Shown: one piece after another, positions 18,285 to 30,618 of the stretch | How positions within the stretch are numbered: position 1 is the stretch's first letter | How the letters are laid out: each line of letters opens with the position of its first letter | NCBI GenBank assembly: GCA_003999685.1 | Contig: CP021221.1 | Coordinates: 2,480,001-2,544,000, forward strand | Reading direction: 5' to 3' | Origin: Taiwanofungus camphoratus | Lineage: Eukaryota > Basidiomycota > Agaricomycetes > Polyporales > Taiwanofungaceae | Length of the DNA stretch: 64,000 bases | The notes under the pieces: generated by a model | Database searches by the model: none | What the model was told of the DNA's origin: nothing | Seen by the model: the letters and a program-made list of their open reading frames with translations, nothing else | Made by a program: the position numbers and the translations under genes

Positions 18285-19942
18285 TGATACGACCTAGGGG
18301 ACCCTGGTACCTAGAGAGTGCTCCGCAACGTGGCTGTGGGGTAGTGTGATAACTGTGAGGATGTGTGGGTAGGAGCTACAACCTGTATGATACCAGGAAA
18401 CCTGTATGTCTTGTTTTTGTAAGTAGGGGAGTAAGGGGTCAAGGGTCCTGCACAACAGGATCTTGTTCCTAAGTGCTATACGATCCCTAAGGCCTTGCGA
18501 GGCCCTCCGAAGTACGCGAAGTCCTTCGAGATTCTGCGAAGTCCTTCGAAGTTTTAGCTAAATCACGCGAGCTGACTTCGTAGGCTGTATAGAGTTAGGG
18601 AGCAATAAGCCAATGGACTATAATTTCTACTAAGCGGCAGAGGGTACGAGACTGCTGCGAAGTCCTTTTAGCTAGAGTTAGCTAAAGGGCGTAAGGCTTA
18701 GAGGTTTGTTAGAGCGAGGTGGGCGAGGTTTGGCTAGCGTAGGAGACTTGTAGGAGAGGTCGGATGGTTTGGAGAGCTAATACTTGGAATAGGAATGGGG
18801 GAACGAGGTTGCTGGAAGCTCTGAAGTGTCTGATGACTTTGAGGTGTGGGTCGGAGAGTTCGAGGGCGTAGAGGGAGGTACTATAGACTGAAATGAAGGC
18901 TATGGGAGAGTCGTAGGGTTATTCGTAGGACGTAGGAATGACGCAACGTGAGCCTAAAGGTATAACTAAGGCGGAGGCCCACCGGATAGGTGCTATAAGA
19001 GGTGCTGAAGGGCGCGAAGTCACAGCGACTTCGTAGATCGTAGTGCGTAGTTCGGGAAGCGTAGACGTGGTTCGTAGATATATCGCGAGCGTAGACGTAG
19101 TTCAAAGGTACTGAAACAGAGCTGGGGTGGAGACTTAGGGGCCTTAGGACCATTCCTAAGGTTGTACTCGCGACACTTTCCTGAGATCGGAGCTACAGGG
19201 GAACTTGTATTCCAAAGAGAGAAGCGTGCACTGAGGGGTCTCTCTCGTACATAGTAAACTACCTCTGACTAAATAGGGGAGCGTGAGGTGAACTATTCTT
19301 GCGTGAAGTGATCCTTACGAGTCCGAAATGTGTACTAAAGCGCATGGGCTCCAAAGTGAACACGAGGAGGATAGGAACTAAATAGGAGCTGAAACAGGGG
19401 AACTACGTACGGTAGAAAGGTGATCAACTTCATTCACAAGGGCAGGATGACTATCCGAGAGCAGCCATGCACCGTGATCACCTATCTTAGTGGGCTAAGA
19501 GCGCACGAAGTTCTTAGCAGTGGAACTTGGCCTAATTGGGGTAGGAGGTGTCCTAACTGGGTGGAGGGCCATATGGATATGCCCTAGGATGACCTTATGG
19601 CATAGGATCGAGACCCATGAGGTGCGCAAGGCTTCCTAAGTCCAACTTCCAGAACTTCGGACCATTTTGGAGCCTATCGGAGGTAGCTGCAATCACAAGA
19701 GCTAGGAGAGACTTAGCTAAGACTTCTTAGCTAAGCCCAGGATGAGTGACATAGTAGATAGGACCTAGATCCAATGGAACAGTATGGGAGGGCCGGCAGT
19801 GTCCGATAGTGGACTTAGCAGGAGTTAGGGACTTCGCGTCTAGCATTCGAAACCTTGTAGCACCTCGTGTGACTTTGCAAGACTTCGTAGGGTGTTAGGA
19901 GGGTTTAGGAAGGAAAGGGGGCGTTAGGAATATTATAGGGAC
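18285..19942 (-). repeat. Probable long terminal/leader region of element C, not delimited
   Basis: About 1.65 kb without a convincing gene. It starts TGATAC right outside the Gag leader, as an LTR edge would. It is rich in short repeated words: GCGAAGTCCTTCGA occurs at 18516-18529 and 18536-18549 and again in part at 18657, and variants of TTAGCTAA and ACTTCGTAG recur to about 19870. The outer end, and a partner repeat, are not in the window, so calling it an LTR is inference. Confidence 0.4.
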
Positions 19943-19984
19943 CTATCCCTCCTGTCGTAGGCTGTAGAAGAGTCTTAGAGTGGT

Positions 19985-20310
19985 CGGTTGGGGGATTAGA
20001 AAGCTCCTAAAATCGCGATTCGGGGCCCAGGAGGCTACGGGACTCATCACTGTCTCATCAATACTACTGAATGCTGCTTCCTCCTCACCGTCAACATCTA
20101 ATTCAATTAAATCATAAAATTCCAGCCCTTCATCTAGGAGATAGTGTGCACCCCTCTCGTATCTTTCCACCCAAGTGGTCCTGGTAAAGTCAAAGAGAGA
20201 TTTGAGTTCAATTGAGATGCTTGACGGAAATTATGCAGCATCAAGGTCAAGATTGTCATCTGCTATTTGCGATAGGGTGTTAGTGATTATATAAACTTGG
20301 TCTGCCATGA
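19985..20310 (-). pseudogene. Coding relic of unknown family
   Basis: The minus strand has about 110 residues of good coding character, including TNTLSQIADDNLDLDAA and LFDFTRTTWVERYERG followed by HYLLDEGLEFYDLIELD and an acidic stretch. It does not stay open throughout, and neither end looks like a gene end. The acidic, aromatic style resembles the tail regions of some agaricomycete transposon proteins, but I cannot name the family. It is best read as a fossil at the edge of the transposon island. Confidence 0.4.
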
Positions 20311-20999
20311 TTGCTCTGTGACCTCTGTCTGCGTTCATTACCGATAAGGAAGGGTGCCCTCTGTCACCACTCTGGACAAGACCCCGGCGTTATCTTCGGG
20401 GTCATGACCCTACCAGTGGAAAGTCACTGACAGTCGTAGGGTCAGTGACCGTGACCTATGACCTTGGGCACTGACCGTACATCACTGCAGTGCTGCAATG
20501 AACTTTGGGGCAGCCACACGCCCTTCCGTCTGCTGGCAGAGTTCAAATCCAGATTGGGGAAGTGTCACTCTCGTGGATTGTAACGCACAGCGTCACGTTG
20601 CTGTACACGATAAGCTTCAGAAAAATTGGGAACTTGCATGGTATGATGTGCTTGAGGATAGGCACAAGTCCAGGAATTAAGTGGCCATGGTTTGGGATGA
20701 TGAGAGGGTAGAAGAATCGCGATCAGCCAAATTAATAGATTTTTTGACACTTTTATTAGAATTGTTCTCTATGCACTCTCTCTATCTAAAATCAGAAAAC
20801 ACGGTTGTGTTGCAGGATTTTCTAGACTATTTTAGATGACAGCTGATCTTGCAAATATCCCAAGGAGAGTTTGCGATAAGCCATTCTCAAATATTGGGTC
20901 CATTCTTAAAACAGTGTCACGCGATAATATGCCTTACTTGTGAGCAGTACTGTATGGTGAAAGCGTGGGAAATTATGTAGCTGATTAGAATTTGCGGTC
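20311..20999. other. Gene-free interval at the island boundary
   Basis: About 690 bp between the last relic and the first host gene. It holds two hairpin-forming stretches (20381-20450) and otherwise nothing I recognise. The last 200 bp should be promoter and 5' leader of the Myb gene. Confidence 0.5.
20381..20450. repeat. Pair of hairpin-forming inverted repeats
   Basis: ACCCCG (20381-20386) pairs with CGGGGT (20397-20402). GGTCATGACCCTAC (20400-20413) pairs with GTAGGGTCAGTGACC (20436-20450) apart from one unmatched base. A CACTGCAGTG palindrome follows near 20485. These may be remains of a small inverted-repeat transposon or a stem-loop in transcribed RNA; the sequence alone does not decide. 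Confidence 0.4.
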
Positions 21000-23382
21000 A
21001 TGGCTTTGACGCTACCTTGCTTGCCCTCATTTCGACCCGCCCTAAAGAGTGTAGTCTCCGTAATGTCCTTACCCACCGACGCGTCTTCTTCGCTCTCAGA
21101 TGATATCCAACGCGCTCTTCAGCAGGCCGTCGGCGATGCTAATAATGTTGCAAATCTCGCAAGGAAAAAGAAGTCAAAACGGGTGCGCGAGAGTGATATT
21201 GCTCAGTCCGACGGGTCAGCGAAGAAAAAGAGAAGTTTAAAATCCCAACGCGATGCAGAACTTCCTCTTGCCGAGGGTACATCTGTCCAGACACCTGAAC
21301 CAGTCACAGAATTGCATGTCGCAAACCAGTCTCCTCCTTCCGAGCAGGGCACAAAAAAGAAGAAAAAGAAAAGCAAGGGAAGGGAGCCAGAACAGGAGGC
21401 GACCCAGCCAACAACCTCAATGAATGGTGATAATCCGACCTCGTCCGCTGACTTCATTTCCGCGGTCGTCGCTGCTGCGTCTGCCACCTCGAATCAACCA
21501 TCCCTATCTGAACACTCACATTTCGATCAGTCGATAGCTCCGTTCTTGGACTACTCGCAGGACTTTGGTTCATATCCGTATCCTCAGTCTGGACATTCGG
21601 TTCAATATGATCATCCTCAGCATCCCCCGGCCTTCTTTTCCTATCCTCCAGGATTAGCACTTCCTGATCTGAATTTGACTTCAAGTGAAGATCTTCTGCG
21701 AACCTTGCAGGAATTTGATCTCCCAAAAGTTGTTAACGTCTTGAGAACTTTGGGGGAGGCAGCGAATGCGGCCAATATCTCACTCAGCGGGTCTCCAGCG
21801 TTCATGCCACCCCCGCCACCCCCCGGTCCTCCGCCTGTCAATCAACAGCCTATTAGGTCGGATGCGATATTGGGTCGTCCTCCTAAACAAAAAAGGACCG
21901 CCCAGTCGACTAATCGAACAGTTTCCAACGATCCATCATCTCCTGTTCCTTTGGAACACGACAATCCGGAGCACGCACATATACTCGCGAATGTTTGGAT
22001 GAACGCTGCTAAACTTGCCGAAATGGTGAAAAAGGAAGGCCTTGTTTACAAAAAGGGCAAATTTTCTGCCATTGAGACAGCACAGCTAAATGCGGCTATT
22101 GAACGCTATCGTGTAGTGAGTGTTTTAGTCACGACGGCATCTGCTTCTGGCATTTACCGGTCTGTAGACCAAAGGTCTCACGCACGATCAATTGAGCAAC
22201 ATCATATTCGCCAAAGAAAAAGGGCGGGACTCGTTCTGGCCCGAGATCAGTGAGTGGTTCTCTGTTATCTATTGCTCACAGCTTTGTTTATGTGTCACTG
22301 CTATGTTTAGCATCTGCATTGCATCTACGGCCAATAATTGCCGTTTATCATCATGTGCGCAGGACCTACCATCCCCTCAAGCAGCAAGGGAGGTGGATGC
22401 CTGCCGAAGATGAGATACTTCTCCAGTGAGTGACTAAAGACATGTTCGTATGCGCAGAGGGTTGAATGCTCAAAACAGAGCTGTCAATGAAGTTGGTCAG
22501 CAGTGGGAGAGAATCAGTGAAAGAGTTGGTCGGATGTCATCTGATTGTCGTGACAGATATCGTAATCATCTTCAAAATCGTGACATCCGCCATTCAGGTA
22601 GACATTTACGTGTGCTACAGACGGGATCTCTTCACACTCACATTATGTCAATCAAGGTCCTTGGACAAAGGAAGAGGAAGAGGAACTGACTCGGATTGTC
22701 ACTGAGATGACCATTGAACAGGGAAAGGACGTAGACAATGATATTTTCTGGGGTGTGGTCAGCCAGCGCATGGGTGGCAGACGGGGAAGACAACAATGTC
22801 GAATCAAATGGTTTGGTGCTGTTGCAGATCATTCGCCTTTCTCGATCCTCATAACTATTTCAGGACAGACTCTCTCAGTACTCAGATAAAAAATGCTGGG
22901 GAAAGGCCGCGTTGGAGTCAAACAGATGCATATATTCTCGTGCATAAGTATGAGGCTTCCTCACCTTGCAAGGTCATGCTGACTTTCTTTCTCAGGATCG
23001 ACTCTTTGAACGTCCGAGATGATACTGAGATTGACTGGAAGCAACTTCCAGATGAGCACTGGAACATCTGGAGCGCTCATTCTCTACAACGACGTTGGCT
23101 GACTATGAAAAGGGGTATAAAAGGTCATGAAGAGATGTCACACGCAGGTATGCCCTCGAGTTTCGATCTTAAGCTATACCTGACCTAATCGATGTGCATG
23201 TGGTCATAGAAATCATGGAGATATTGAGAACGAAGAAGGCTCAGTCCCCGCCCCCACCCACGTCCAATCGGAAGAAAAAGAGTAAGGTTACAAGTGCTGA
23301 GGCGATCGTTGACCCAGATGATACAGAGGGAGATATTATCCAAGTACAGGCTGGACCTAGCACAGATCCGCATATACTATAG
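21000..23382 (+). CDS. reb1: Reb1/TTF-I-like Myb-domain DNA-binding protein
   Basis: A multi-exon gene for a nuclear Myb-type factor of the Reb1/Nsi1/TTF-I group, which binds rDNA terminators and gene promoters and can arrest RNA polymerase I or replication forks. The first exon codes for a disordered N-terminus with Lys-rich nuclear-signal runs (KKKKKKSK), a QYDHPQHPP region and a PPPPPPGPPP run. The later exons carry SANT/Myb repeats: FWPEIS, QGRWMPAEDEILL ... WERISERVGR, then GPWTKEEEEELTRIV with RRGRQQCRIKW, then RWSQTDAYILVHK and the LQRRWLTMKRGIKG tail. Introns are short, the clearest at about 22249-22361. The start at 21000 has an alternative in-frame Met at 21063. The family is solid; the exact orthology to Reb1 is inferred from the repeat order. 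Confidence 0.72.
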
Positions 23383-23702
23383 ATAATAAATCAGCACTAT
23401 AAGGAACATACATGTGCAGATATCTGGTTGGAGGTGGTGTCTGTACACTGTAGAGCATGTGATTGCTTCGTTTTTCCGAGGAAGCGAAATACCGTCTGAG
23501 GCACGCTCACGTGATGCGATATCGAGAACGCGTTCACCAAACAAGGACAAACGTCTTTGGAGTTGAGTTTCTCGGCGTGACGCTCATGCAAGTGCTGCTT
23601 CCGTTTCTATAATATCGCGGTAACTAGGTTTGGGTAACCGGTTTTGGGTAACTTTCTTTTCTTTGTCCACAGTTTCTATCTTTTGTTCTGTTTGTCCAAG
23701 AT
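23383..23702. other. Intergenic gap with promoter of the RhoGEF gene
   Basis: 320 bp between the Myb gene stop and the RhoGEF start. Near 23625-23655 the motif GGTTTTGGGTAAC and its variant GGTTTGGGTAACC repeat. I see no gene. Confidence 0.4.
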
Positions 23703-26700
23703 ATGGCTCTGAGCCACTCTCCTCGCAAGATCGTGCCTCTAGCTTCCGGTGACGATTGGGTTCCTCGGCAGAGGCCAAAATTGTCAGTGTCAAGCATCAC
23801 AAAGCGTGTTTTCTTTTGTGGAGTTGTAGTTGAAGGCTCGGAAAGCGGACGCGAAATACCTCCAGGTATGTCGTTCACTGTAGTAGCATGCATGCTATCT
23901 CGAGAAGGGTGAACGCCTGCAACAGTCCATGTATGGACAGTGGTGGCAGTGGCACAATTTTTAATACGAAGGCCGCATGTGCAATCATGCATGGTGCATT
24001 TGTTTCCATGTAAAGCTGACGTATATGCTGTACAGATGTTCAAGACTTAGTAGCATCTCTTGGGGAGCCGCTCGATTTCAAGTCAGGACCAAGTTCTATG
24101 CATTCTTCATTAGAATCGATTACTGATATTCCTACTTCAGTAAGTCTTTGTTATTTTCCTGGTAACTGTTGTAGTCGATATGAATAGGCTACAGGGGAAC
24201 CGTCGACGCGCGATGACGAATACTTCTGCACTTGCAGACATTATCAGAGAGCTGGTCACGACGGAGAGATCGTATGTAGTTCGACTGAGGACGCTCAAGA
24301 ATGATTACGCCGATCCACTCCGCATGTTCTCGCGAAACAAGGACACCGCCATTCTGCCGCCATACGAAGCAAAAACGTTGTTCGGCAACATAGACAATCT
24401 GGTGCCGGTCAACGAAGCTTTCCTGGAGGACTTGGAGAAAATGGCAGTACCCAACGGACCTGGAGTTGGAGATGTTGCTTTAAGGCATTTCAAGAAGCTT
24501 AAAGGCTTCGAACACTACAAGCAGTACTATACCAAGCGAGAAGAGGCGCAGGCTATTTTCGAGCGAGAGATGAAGAAATCGTCCGGATTTGCCGCATTTG
24601 TTGATGTAGGTGTTTGAGTAAGACATGCATGTGCCATTTTCACCATATCTTTCATAGCGTATCAAATACTCGTCGGCGGATACCAAGAATCGTATTGGTC
24701 TGCGTGAACTATTGATGGAGCCAGTGCAGCGGATACCACGATACACTCTCATGTTTCGGACCATGATTAAACATATGGACCCCAGTGATCCCCAGCGTGC
24801 AGCGCTTCTCGAGGCAGACGAAATCGCCAGTCGCATAGCTCTTGCGGAAACGGATGAACAGACAAAGCGAGCCGCAATTATGTATTGTCTAAGCTCGAGC
24901 ATTGAAGACTTTCCCCCCGCATTGTTTTCGCACGGACGTCGCTTCATTGACTGCATCGATGTCGAAGACGTCCTGGTGGACACACCTGTCCCATCCTCCA
25001 CTTCATCAAGTGCGGGGACAGCCGGGCAGATGGCGATGAACCTACACTGCAGCTTGTTCTTGTTTGATGATAAATTGATGATTGTGAAGAGACCTGGAAA
25101 TGGTGAGAAAAATGGCAGAGCGCTGGCAGGGCTGGACGAACTTGAGAGACTGGCTAGAACAGGCGGGCTTCCGCTTGGGAAGAAGAAAAGTGGGATGAGT
25201 TGCAAGGGTGTCGTAGACGTTACGGATGTGGTTGCTACTGATGCCGGTGGTGCTGGTATGTCGTTGAATATCAGTTTTATGGATATAACAGTTCAAATAT
25301 ACCTCTGCAGACATTCACCTATACCTGGAGGCCCCTCCTCAAGATCAGAATGAGCGTTGGTCTGGGAGACCGTTTCGGGCGCTTTCGGTTGTGTGCCCAC
25401 CTTCTCCTATCAACTTGGACCCTACACGCACCGAGACAGATAAGAGGCGATTCCTGGATAACTTATGGGATGTACAGGGGAATTATAGAACGAAACAAGG
25501 CCAGTCAGTTGTTCTACGTGCAGAAGAGAGAGAGGTAGAAAACAGAGGCGGGAGGGTGACAATGGCGAAAACATACTTCAATGTGTATACACGGACAGCC
25601 TTCCTTCAAGAAGCTAAAAAGGTGAGAGCGGCCTTTGTGGCTGAGCTTTGATCAATGGTGGCAATGATGTTCTCTCAGACAAAGGTGGTGCTTCATATTG
25701 ATCCTTTAGGTTTGGCGGATCCAATTCCATTTGGCATGCGTGGACCTCCCTTGGTGATTGTGAGGGTCCAACCGTTGGCAGGTGACTTGTCTCGATACAA
25801 AGTCACCTCCACTGGTCCAAACGATGACGATGAGGAGGATATTGTGCAGACGGCTCGAGTTCCGGAGCGACTAGTGCACACCAGTGAGTCGTCCGTCGCC
25901 GTTAGGTATACAGGTGCTCATTCCAGCAGTTCATCAGTATGGCCTGTTCAGGTTCCGCACTGGGCTTAATTCGGTGCCAACTACGCCCACTGCGAGTACG
26001 CGTTCACGTGCGGCTATCTTTGGGCTCGACTCCATATCCCGCAATCTGTTCAATACCCGTCCAGGGTCTGCCATGGGTGACTTGTTCGGCGGTTCTACCA
26101 ACGGTCATAAACGGTCAAAGACATATGCCAGCCAATCATCCAGGTATACGCAGACGACGACGACAGGTGACAGTAGCTTCTCACGTTTCTCGCGGAGCAA
26201 TTCAACGACCACTGTGGCAACAACTATGTCATTGATGGAGGACGAGTCAATGACAGCGTCAACTAGTAGCAGGCGATCTCGTTCGTTATCAAGGGCGAAG
26301 AAGCTCATCAAGAAGGCCAAACCCCCAACAAGCGGAGGTTCAGAAAGTGAGCCCGAGTCTTCACCCAAACGCAGAGGATCAAGGTCTGTTCCCTCGATGT
26401 CACCACCGAGATCGGCGTTAGGGGTAGGAGAATTCAGCGACGGCGAGGACAGTGATGGTACAGCGCTACAGAGAACCGATGGTATGGGTGAATCGGAACG
26501 CGACTTGGCAATGCGGTTAGAATTGGCCAGACGAAATAGCAAGAACCAGCACGAGCTGCCGCATAATCCTATACCGTCTGACCATCCCTTGGAGGACACC
26601 ATATATGAAGGTAAGATTTTGTGAGGTTCGATTTTAGACCCACCGCTTTGTCTAATCTTTCAGAAAAGATGATCCTCCCAACAGAGCGCGACCATTCTCG

Positions 26701-28418
26701 AGATCCTCAAGGGAGTTGCCCGAAATTCCTTCAGAGTCACAGAGCCAAAGGTCTACTACACCTCGCCCAGATTCTATCACACCCAAACGGGTGTGTAACC
26801 CGGATCTGTCACCTCGCAGACCTCGATCGCTGTCTCGACATTCGTCCGAACGTCGCCCAATGGGCCCTCGTACACCTTCACCTTTACCACCCCGTAAGAG
26901 TCCAAACATGTCGGCGGTGAACGACGGGCCCCCTGTTGAAGCCGACCTGACACTGGAGACTACGTTAGTAAACATGACACAGCCTCCAGTAACACCTAGC
27001 CGGTCGCCTCTTCCACGTAGTAAACGCCAACCGTTCGAACCCACAGGTAACAAAGAAGTCACGCCCAGGCCCACATTGAATGAAGCACCTAAAGCACCCG
27101 GCAGTGTGGAACCGCTATCTATTAAAAAGAAAACCTCGGTGCGCACCAATCCAAACACTTCTCCCTCGCTCGGACGTCGAGCGTATACAACCCGTAACCC
27201 GTCCAAGACAAAGACAGCCTCCCAATCACCTCGTGGGACGTCGGCTCAGACTCGAATATCTCGCATACCAGTGACCATCGGTGTTGCCGTCAACAGTGAT
27301 GATGTGGATCGGTTAATCAGGCTTGCTGAAACGACGAAAGAAGACGTATGTATTGTATGATATACATTTTGCAGATGCTGATCATGCATCTGCAGCTTGA
27401 GTGCTCTCACCGTGCAGTGAAACGTATCAAACTTGAGAACGACAAATTGCGCTCAATATTACCGAATCTCGGAGTTACAGAAGACTTGGACCGTCCAGCA
27501 TCTCGCCCATCATCTCCCCTGAAAGGGTTTCGTACCCCTCAACATACCGTGCCGCCTATGGTAAGATTTTGCATATAGTAATGCATAGTGGTGCTTTACT
27601 TCCTGATTGGCAGACCAAGGAAGCACAGAATCGCATGGAAGAAATGCGGCAGCTAATCGGAAAGCGTCTTGGTGAAGGTACACCCCGCAGTCGCGCTCAG
27701 AGCATACTAGAAAGTTCTTCTTCCTCGTCTTTTTCACGGTCCTCCGATACCTCTTCAAAAGTCGAGCAAATATCTGGCTCTATTGACGAACTGGTCACTG
27801 AGGCCGATTACTATCTGTCGCAAGCGGTGAAGAACCAACCCTTGATTGAATCCGATGTTCAATCAATGGCAGCGCAACTGAAAGAGGTAGGATATCGTGC
27901 AGAGGAACGTCCCACAGCTACTGAACATTGTGGAACATAGAAATCGACTGACCTTGACAGGACAAAAGTTGAACTCCAGAACACCAAACGTCAGTGTGAA
28001 TTGGTCAAAAGTCTCCTCGCTGATTGTACAGCAGAGAAGGAGATATTGTATGAGGTACGCCACATGAATGATCGTTGACTACTGACCACTAATGCGCAGC
28101 AGGCGTTCAACGAAGAATTGGATGGGATGTTCAACGATGCAAATCTTCCTGAGGATGAGGCTTGGTCTGCGATGACTAAGGATTTGCGGAAGACCAAGGA
28201 GACGAGGAACGCTCTCTCAAGAGAAAACTCGTGAGTTATTCAATATCTTTTCTCCGTTTCAGGACCCTCACCACGCCGCAGGCATCTCAAGCGGAGGCTG
28301 CAGGAAGTAGAAATGCAGAAAGAAGAGTACGTGTATTTCCCGTTCGGAAAAGCTGGATATAAATTAAGGACTTTCCAGGTGGGGCGCTCTTCTAAGAGCA
28401 CATGGACTCATACCTTGA
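23703..28418 (+). CDS. DH-PH Rho-type guanine nucleotide exchange factor with long coiled-coil tail
   Basis: A multi-exon gene for a large exchange factor that should load GTP onto a Rho/Cdc42-type GTPase at the cortex. The N-terminus is short and disordered. The DH domain starts with IIRELVTTERSYVVRLRTLK (about 24253) and ends with the signature LLMEPVQRIPRYTLMFRTM (about 24712). The PH domain follows (LFLFDDKLMIVKRP, then DIHLYLEAPPQ and SVVCPP). Behind it comes a long Ser/Pro/Arg-rich linker and, from about 27260, a helical coiled-coil region (VDRLIRLAETTKED, LENDKLRSILPNLG, TKDLRKTKETRNALSREN). Splicing at 28328 gives a clean end at TGA 28416-28418. Exon borders are by eye, so the total length (around 1250 residues) is approximate. 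The DH-PH call is firm. Confidence 0.82.
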
Positions 28419-28910
28419 CATCAGCTTTTTTGGTCCGTTCTATGCTTAATTTACATGCTATGGTGTCTCCTATTGTATTGTATGCATATCTTTGATTTCA
28501 CCTACTTGTACATCATATATACATGTATCCAGCTGATCTATCCTGAACAGGAGCTGTTGCACAAGTCACATGTGGAAAATATTGTCTAACCTCCTGCCCC
28601 GCATAGGCTACAAGTCCGTCGAAGATGATGTCCACTTCGAGTTTGTGACTGATGTCCGGCGCATGGGGGCATGTCAATGCGAGGAGCCTGAGCCAGTTGT
28701 GAGACCTGAGATGTGAGATCTTGAGGATCCTAGTCGGAAAACGAAAATGGCAATCGACGACTTTCAAACGCCCTCCATACTTACAGTACTTACAGGCTAC
28801 ATGCCCTAAGTTCACCGATAGCTTTAAATCGGCTTTGTGTGGACGCGGTCTTACTTCTGACACACTCCTCTACTTCGCGTTCAACCCCGCCGAATAAGTA
28901 ACTGTCTAGT
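28419..28910. other. Intergenic gap
   Basis: About 490 bp between two plus-strand genes. It should hold the RhoGEF 3' end and the promoter of the WD40 gene. A minus-strand open stretch here has no recognisable protein features. Confidence 0.5.
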
Positions 28911-30332
28911 ATGTCAAAACGCGGCGCTTCACCACCGCCTGAGGGAACTCTCATAAAAAGAACACGGTCCTCCACTCCCCCTACCAACCAAATTGCAATA
29001 TCCTCGTCAAACGATGAGCGCCAGCAGGCTCTTATTCGAACAGTTCAGCGGACTAGCAGCCTCGAAGCTCCCATCATCAGTTTGACAGGGTCCCACGGGG
29101 TAAGTTTGCTCTTTGCGCGAAGACTTCGCGGGCATGTCGTTTACGAACGTAGTTGACTTTAGTATCTAGGCAGAGGTCCTGAGCTGTAGGTTTGACCCTA
29201 CAGGGCATAACATTGCTGCTTGCTCGGCTGACAGGAGTGTTTGTACGTCCATGCCTCTCTCCGACCCCATCGTTACCGGCTGAGCAAATGCCTCTTCACA
29301 GCACTATGGCGAACATATTCCCCGAACAATAACTACGGCCTTCTCCCGAACCTTCACAAAGCTCCCATTCTTGACCTACAATGGTCCCTATTCTCACCAT
29401 TACTGTACACAGCGTCTGCGGACCAGACCCTGAATATTACAGACCTGACAAGTGGCCAGCGCGTACGCAAGTTGCGTGCTCACCGCGGCATCATCAACTC
29501 ACTGGACAGGACTGTGGCGGGTGGTGCGGGCGTCGAATTGGTGGTCACAGGCGCGGATGACGGTACAGTGAGAGTTTGGGAGGGCGGTGATGAGGGACCG
29601 AAGAACCCCGTCAGCGTGTTTGAGCTGGGGTGCCCGATAACGTCTGTGTGCTGGAGTGCAGACGGTCAAAATATCTACGCTGGTGCGCTTGACAACGAGA
29701 TCCATGTCAGTACCATTCTAGTGCGAATTCACAACGTTCCCTATATTGACCAGGAAGTTCTTAGGTCCTGGATCTGCGTAAAAACGAACAGGTGTATAGC
29801 CTTACAGGACACACCGACACACCTACCTCACTTTCGCTCTCTCCAAATGGCTCTTACCTCCTCTCGCCTTCGTTCTCCTCTCAAACCATCATACATGACG
29901 TGCGGCCCTTCTCACCGTCCCCAGCTCGGATACATCGAGTCCTGATGGGCGCGCCTGCCGGCTTTGAGAACACCCTTCTGCGAGGAGCATGGAGTAGAGA
30001 TGATAGCGGACGGCGTGTCGCGGTTGGCGGTGCAGATCGGACTGTCTGTATATGGGATGTTGAAAGTGGCAAAGTGTTGTACAAGGCATGTCTCCCCTAA
30101 CTGGTTCAGACGTATAGCTGACGCGGGTGCGTTCGTGTCGTAATTTTTTTGCAGCTACCTGGCCACAAAGGCACCGTGACTGCTGTAGATTTCCACCCTA
30201 AGGAACCTATCAGTACGTGCTCGTTCAGTCCGTCTCCCTTTCAAGTACTCACATTATGTATAAATAGTTTTGACAGGGAGCAAAGATGCCACAATGCTTT
30301 TGGGGGAAATTGAACCCAGTCTTACCATGTGA
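28911..30332 (+). CDS. SNRNP40: U5 snRNP 40 kDa protein (WD40; SNRNP40/Cwf17/Spf38)
   Basis: A multi-exon gene of about 350 codons for a seven-bladed WD40 propeller, the U5 snRNP 40K protein that sits on Prp8 and Snu114 in the spliceosome. After a disordered start (MSKRGASPPPEGTLIKRTRS) come WD repeats ending in SLWRTY, LNITDLTSGQ, VRVWEGGD, IHVLDLRKNEQ, IIHDVRPF and VCIWDVESGK, and the typical last blade GHKGTVTAVDFHPKEP followed by the ATMLLGEI end. Repeats are interrupted by introns of about 50-60 bases. The order and the C-terminal end match the SNRNP40 family rather than a generic WD40 protein. It ends at TGA 30330-30332, facing the Arb1-like gene with 286 bp between them. Confidence 0.85.
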
Positions 30333-30618
30333 AATGTTATTGTATCCTACAAGATGTAATAGTGTCGTACAAACTTGCAATTAGTTATAGCAATGATCTT
30401 AGACAATCCCCTACTAAAGATGTGCAATTTCTTTCAAGCACACGAACTTCACGTCAAATGCAGGCATGGAATACATCTCAGTATTGTTACAGTGGAAGTA
30501 TGAGTCAGACAGAAGGACGACATCCGTTACTCCGACAGCTTGAATGATATCATTGACTTGAACTCTTGGAAAAAAAAGCTCGAGATTTCAGCTCGACTGA
30601 GAATCGACAGGTAGATAT

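Larger units (their letters stand above)
1..18290 (-). mobile_element. Element C: old, broken LTR retroelement that hosts the nested insertions
   Basis: Minus-strand pieces of one LTR retroelement lie at 1-113, 6685-7087, 13659-14547 and 17410-18244, with a further piece in the opposite orientation at 15025-15215. The pieces read like the gag and gag-pol junction proteins common in agaricomycete retroelements: a Ser/Pro-rich N-terminus, a capsid-like stretch, and a Cys/His-rich segment near 14160-14290 (motif CHYCGDLDCCTRCC). The element leaves the window on the left, so its pol and 3' LTR are not seen. It is broken: four later LTR insertions interrupt it. It is the oldest layer of the nest, because A, B and both D copies sit inside it. 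The assignment to Ty3/Gypsy is likely but rests on Gag only. Confidence 0.7.

Noticed and set aside
20505-20560. tRNA-like stretch with GTTCAAATCC
   Set aside because: No matching acceptor or anticodon stem can be formed around it.
28513-28863. Minus-strand frame of 116 codons
   Set aside because: Composition is poor, no domain, and it overlaps the promoter of the WD40 gene.
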